Source: Trogon surrucura
Lineage: Eukaryota > Chordata > Aves > Trogoniformes > Trogonidae
DNA length: 64,000 nucleotides
Direction of reading: 5' to 3'
Assembly: GCA_020746105.1 (NCBI GenBank)
Contig: CM036618.1
Location: 124,381,191-124,445,190 of the forward strand
In this document: positions 63,240-64,000 of the stretch, in pieces
Numbering within the stretch: the stretch's first letter is position 1
Layout: each line of letters begins with the position of its first letter
Notes under the pieces: generated by a model
Told to the model about the DNA's origin: nothing
Seen by the model: only the letters and a program-made list of their open reading frames with translations
Database searches by the model: none
Translations under genes and position numbers: made by a program

Positions 63240-63700
63240 GACAAGGCTAAAGACGCTCCGCGTGTCGGAGAGCTGCCGCAGCGGCTGCGCTGGAAGCGGG
63301 GAGCAGCGGGGACGAGCGGGTGCACCCCGCAGAGGGCTCCGCTCTCCTGAAGTGAGCCCCCCCCCAGCTGTGCAACCTGGCCCTGCCTTTGCCATCGGAG
63401 TCAGCTCGGAGCCATCCGACCCCCGCTTTCCCCGGGGAATGGAGTCTGGGGGTGTCCTAACCGAGACGTGCACCTGGCAGTTTGCGGAGTTGGGGGGGAA
63501 CGGGGACCCGGCGAGGCGCGGATCCTTCCCCCCGGCGCGGAGCGAGCGGCAACGGGGCGGCGTGTCAGGGGTTAATGTGTTTCGGTGCGGGGGGGGGGAG
63601 GGGATGTTAGACCGGTCCTGCGGCCGGAGGTGGCCCCGTAAATCCTATTCCCCCCATCACGAAGGTAGCGCCCTGGCGCTGGGGCTGAGGCTGTAGCAAA
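63240..63700. promoter_or_regulatory. CpG island, candidate promoter
   Basis: CpG-dense, G+C-rich segment (GACGCTCCGCGTGTCGGAG at the left edge, CCCGGCGAGGCGCGGATCC and CCCCGGCGCGGAGCGAGCGG in the middle, TGCGGCCGGAGG near the right edge). A G11 run followed by AGGGG lies at about 63588-63603. The 144-codon plus frame across it (63262-63696) is rich in Gly, Arg, Pro and Ser and shows no domain; it is probably a consequence of composition, although a first coding exon cannot be excluded. Sequence to the right becomes A+T-rich again. It is the most likely transcription start in the window, direction unknown. Confidence 0.75.
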
Positions 63701-64000
63701 CTCCCTCGCAAGAGCTGTTTGTTGACCACGTTCACGTTCAGAGCCCTGAAGCTAAAAGCACTTTACACCATAAAATAAAAGCACTGTCTTTTTTTTCTAA
63801 AAGGTTACGTCTGGAGGCCACGCTGCTCATACTTCATACAGAAAACTACTGAAAGGGCTATGAAATCCTCTATGATTTACACTCCCTCTCAGTGCATTAG
63901 GATATAGATCTACTCGACTCTAAAAATACTGTGGAGTTTCTAACCGACGTGAATATATGTGCATTATTCAGAAAGTCTGTTAGAAAACTTGTCAACACAT
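63701..64000. other. A+T-rich flank of CpG island
   Basis: Nothing recognisable. The sequence is unique and A+T-rich, and reaches the window edge. Confidence 0.5.

Noticed and set aside
1-64000. Search for CRISPR arrays, operons, rRNA, prophage or plasmid features
   Set aside because: No regularly spaced repeats, ribosome-binding-site-led dense genes or rRNA motifs are present. The sequence is vertebrate nuclear DNA.

Overview
The window is nuclear DNA from an amniote, most probably a bird. The evidence is its repeat content. There are four sizeable CR1-type LINE copies with the RT-ORF 3' end and the (ATTCTATG)-like tail, two short CR1 tails, and one solo LTR whose edge (TGTCCTGGTTTTAGC) is of a type I associate with avian endogenous retroviruses. 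No SINE field and no younger LINE family is visible. Base composition is A+T-rich apart from a few sharp CpG-rich patches. Turtle or crocodilian origin is not strictly excluded.

I find no intact protein-coding gene of the host. Nearly all open frames are 60-150 codons, lack recognisable domains, and are about what chance gives in 64 kb of A+T-rich DNA read in six frames. The only frames with recognisable protein content are decayed CR1 reverse-transcriptase remnants. The window is therefore intergenic or intronic. A good part of the right half (about 41.4-59 kb) looks like the flank of a developmental gene: CpG-rich patches separated by A+T-rich, homeodomain-site-like sequence with little transposon material. 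That is an inference from texture; no alignment was possible.

Layout. 1-5.75 kb: unique A+T-rich DNA with two weak splice-flanked candidate exons (854-1001, 1251-1291). 5.76-5.85 kb: CR1 tail. 5.85-12.05 kb: unique DNA with a strand-asymmetric G-run/A-rich tract at 7.67-7.82 kb. 12.06-13.34 kb: 5'-truncated CR1, minus strand, with an unusually long open RT frame. 13.3-27.55 kb: unique DNA, including a cluster of unexplained minus-strand open frames at 19.7-25.4 kb. 27.55-28.10 kb: CR1 3' end, plus strand, abutting a 792-bp minus-strand solo LTR (28.10-28.89 kb). 30.29-31.45 kb: CR1, minus strand, frameshifted. 31.4-40.2 kb: unique DNA. 40.23-40.92 kb: an older CR1, plus strand. 41.08-41.41 kb: dense CpG island. 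41.4-63.2 kb: mostly repeat-poor DNA with microsatellites, an A/C-only tract (51.5 kb), small GC-rich patches (53.6, 54.7, 56.9 kb) and candidate conserved noncoding blocks. 63.24-63.70 kb: a second strong CpG island, probably a promoter of something to the right or antisense.

No rRNA, tRNA, CRISPR, operon or prokaryotic feature is present. Nothing here amounts to a new gene system. The best leads are the two orphan CpG islands, the candidate noncoding conserved blocks near them, and the CR1/LTR junction.
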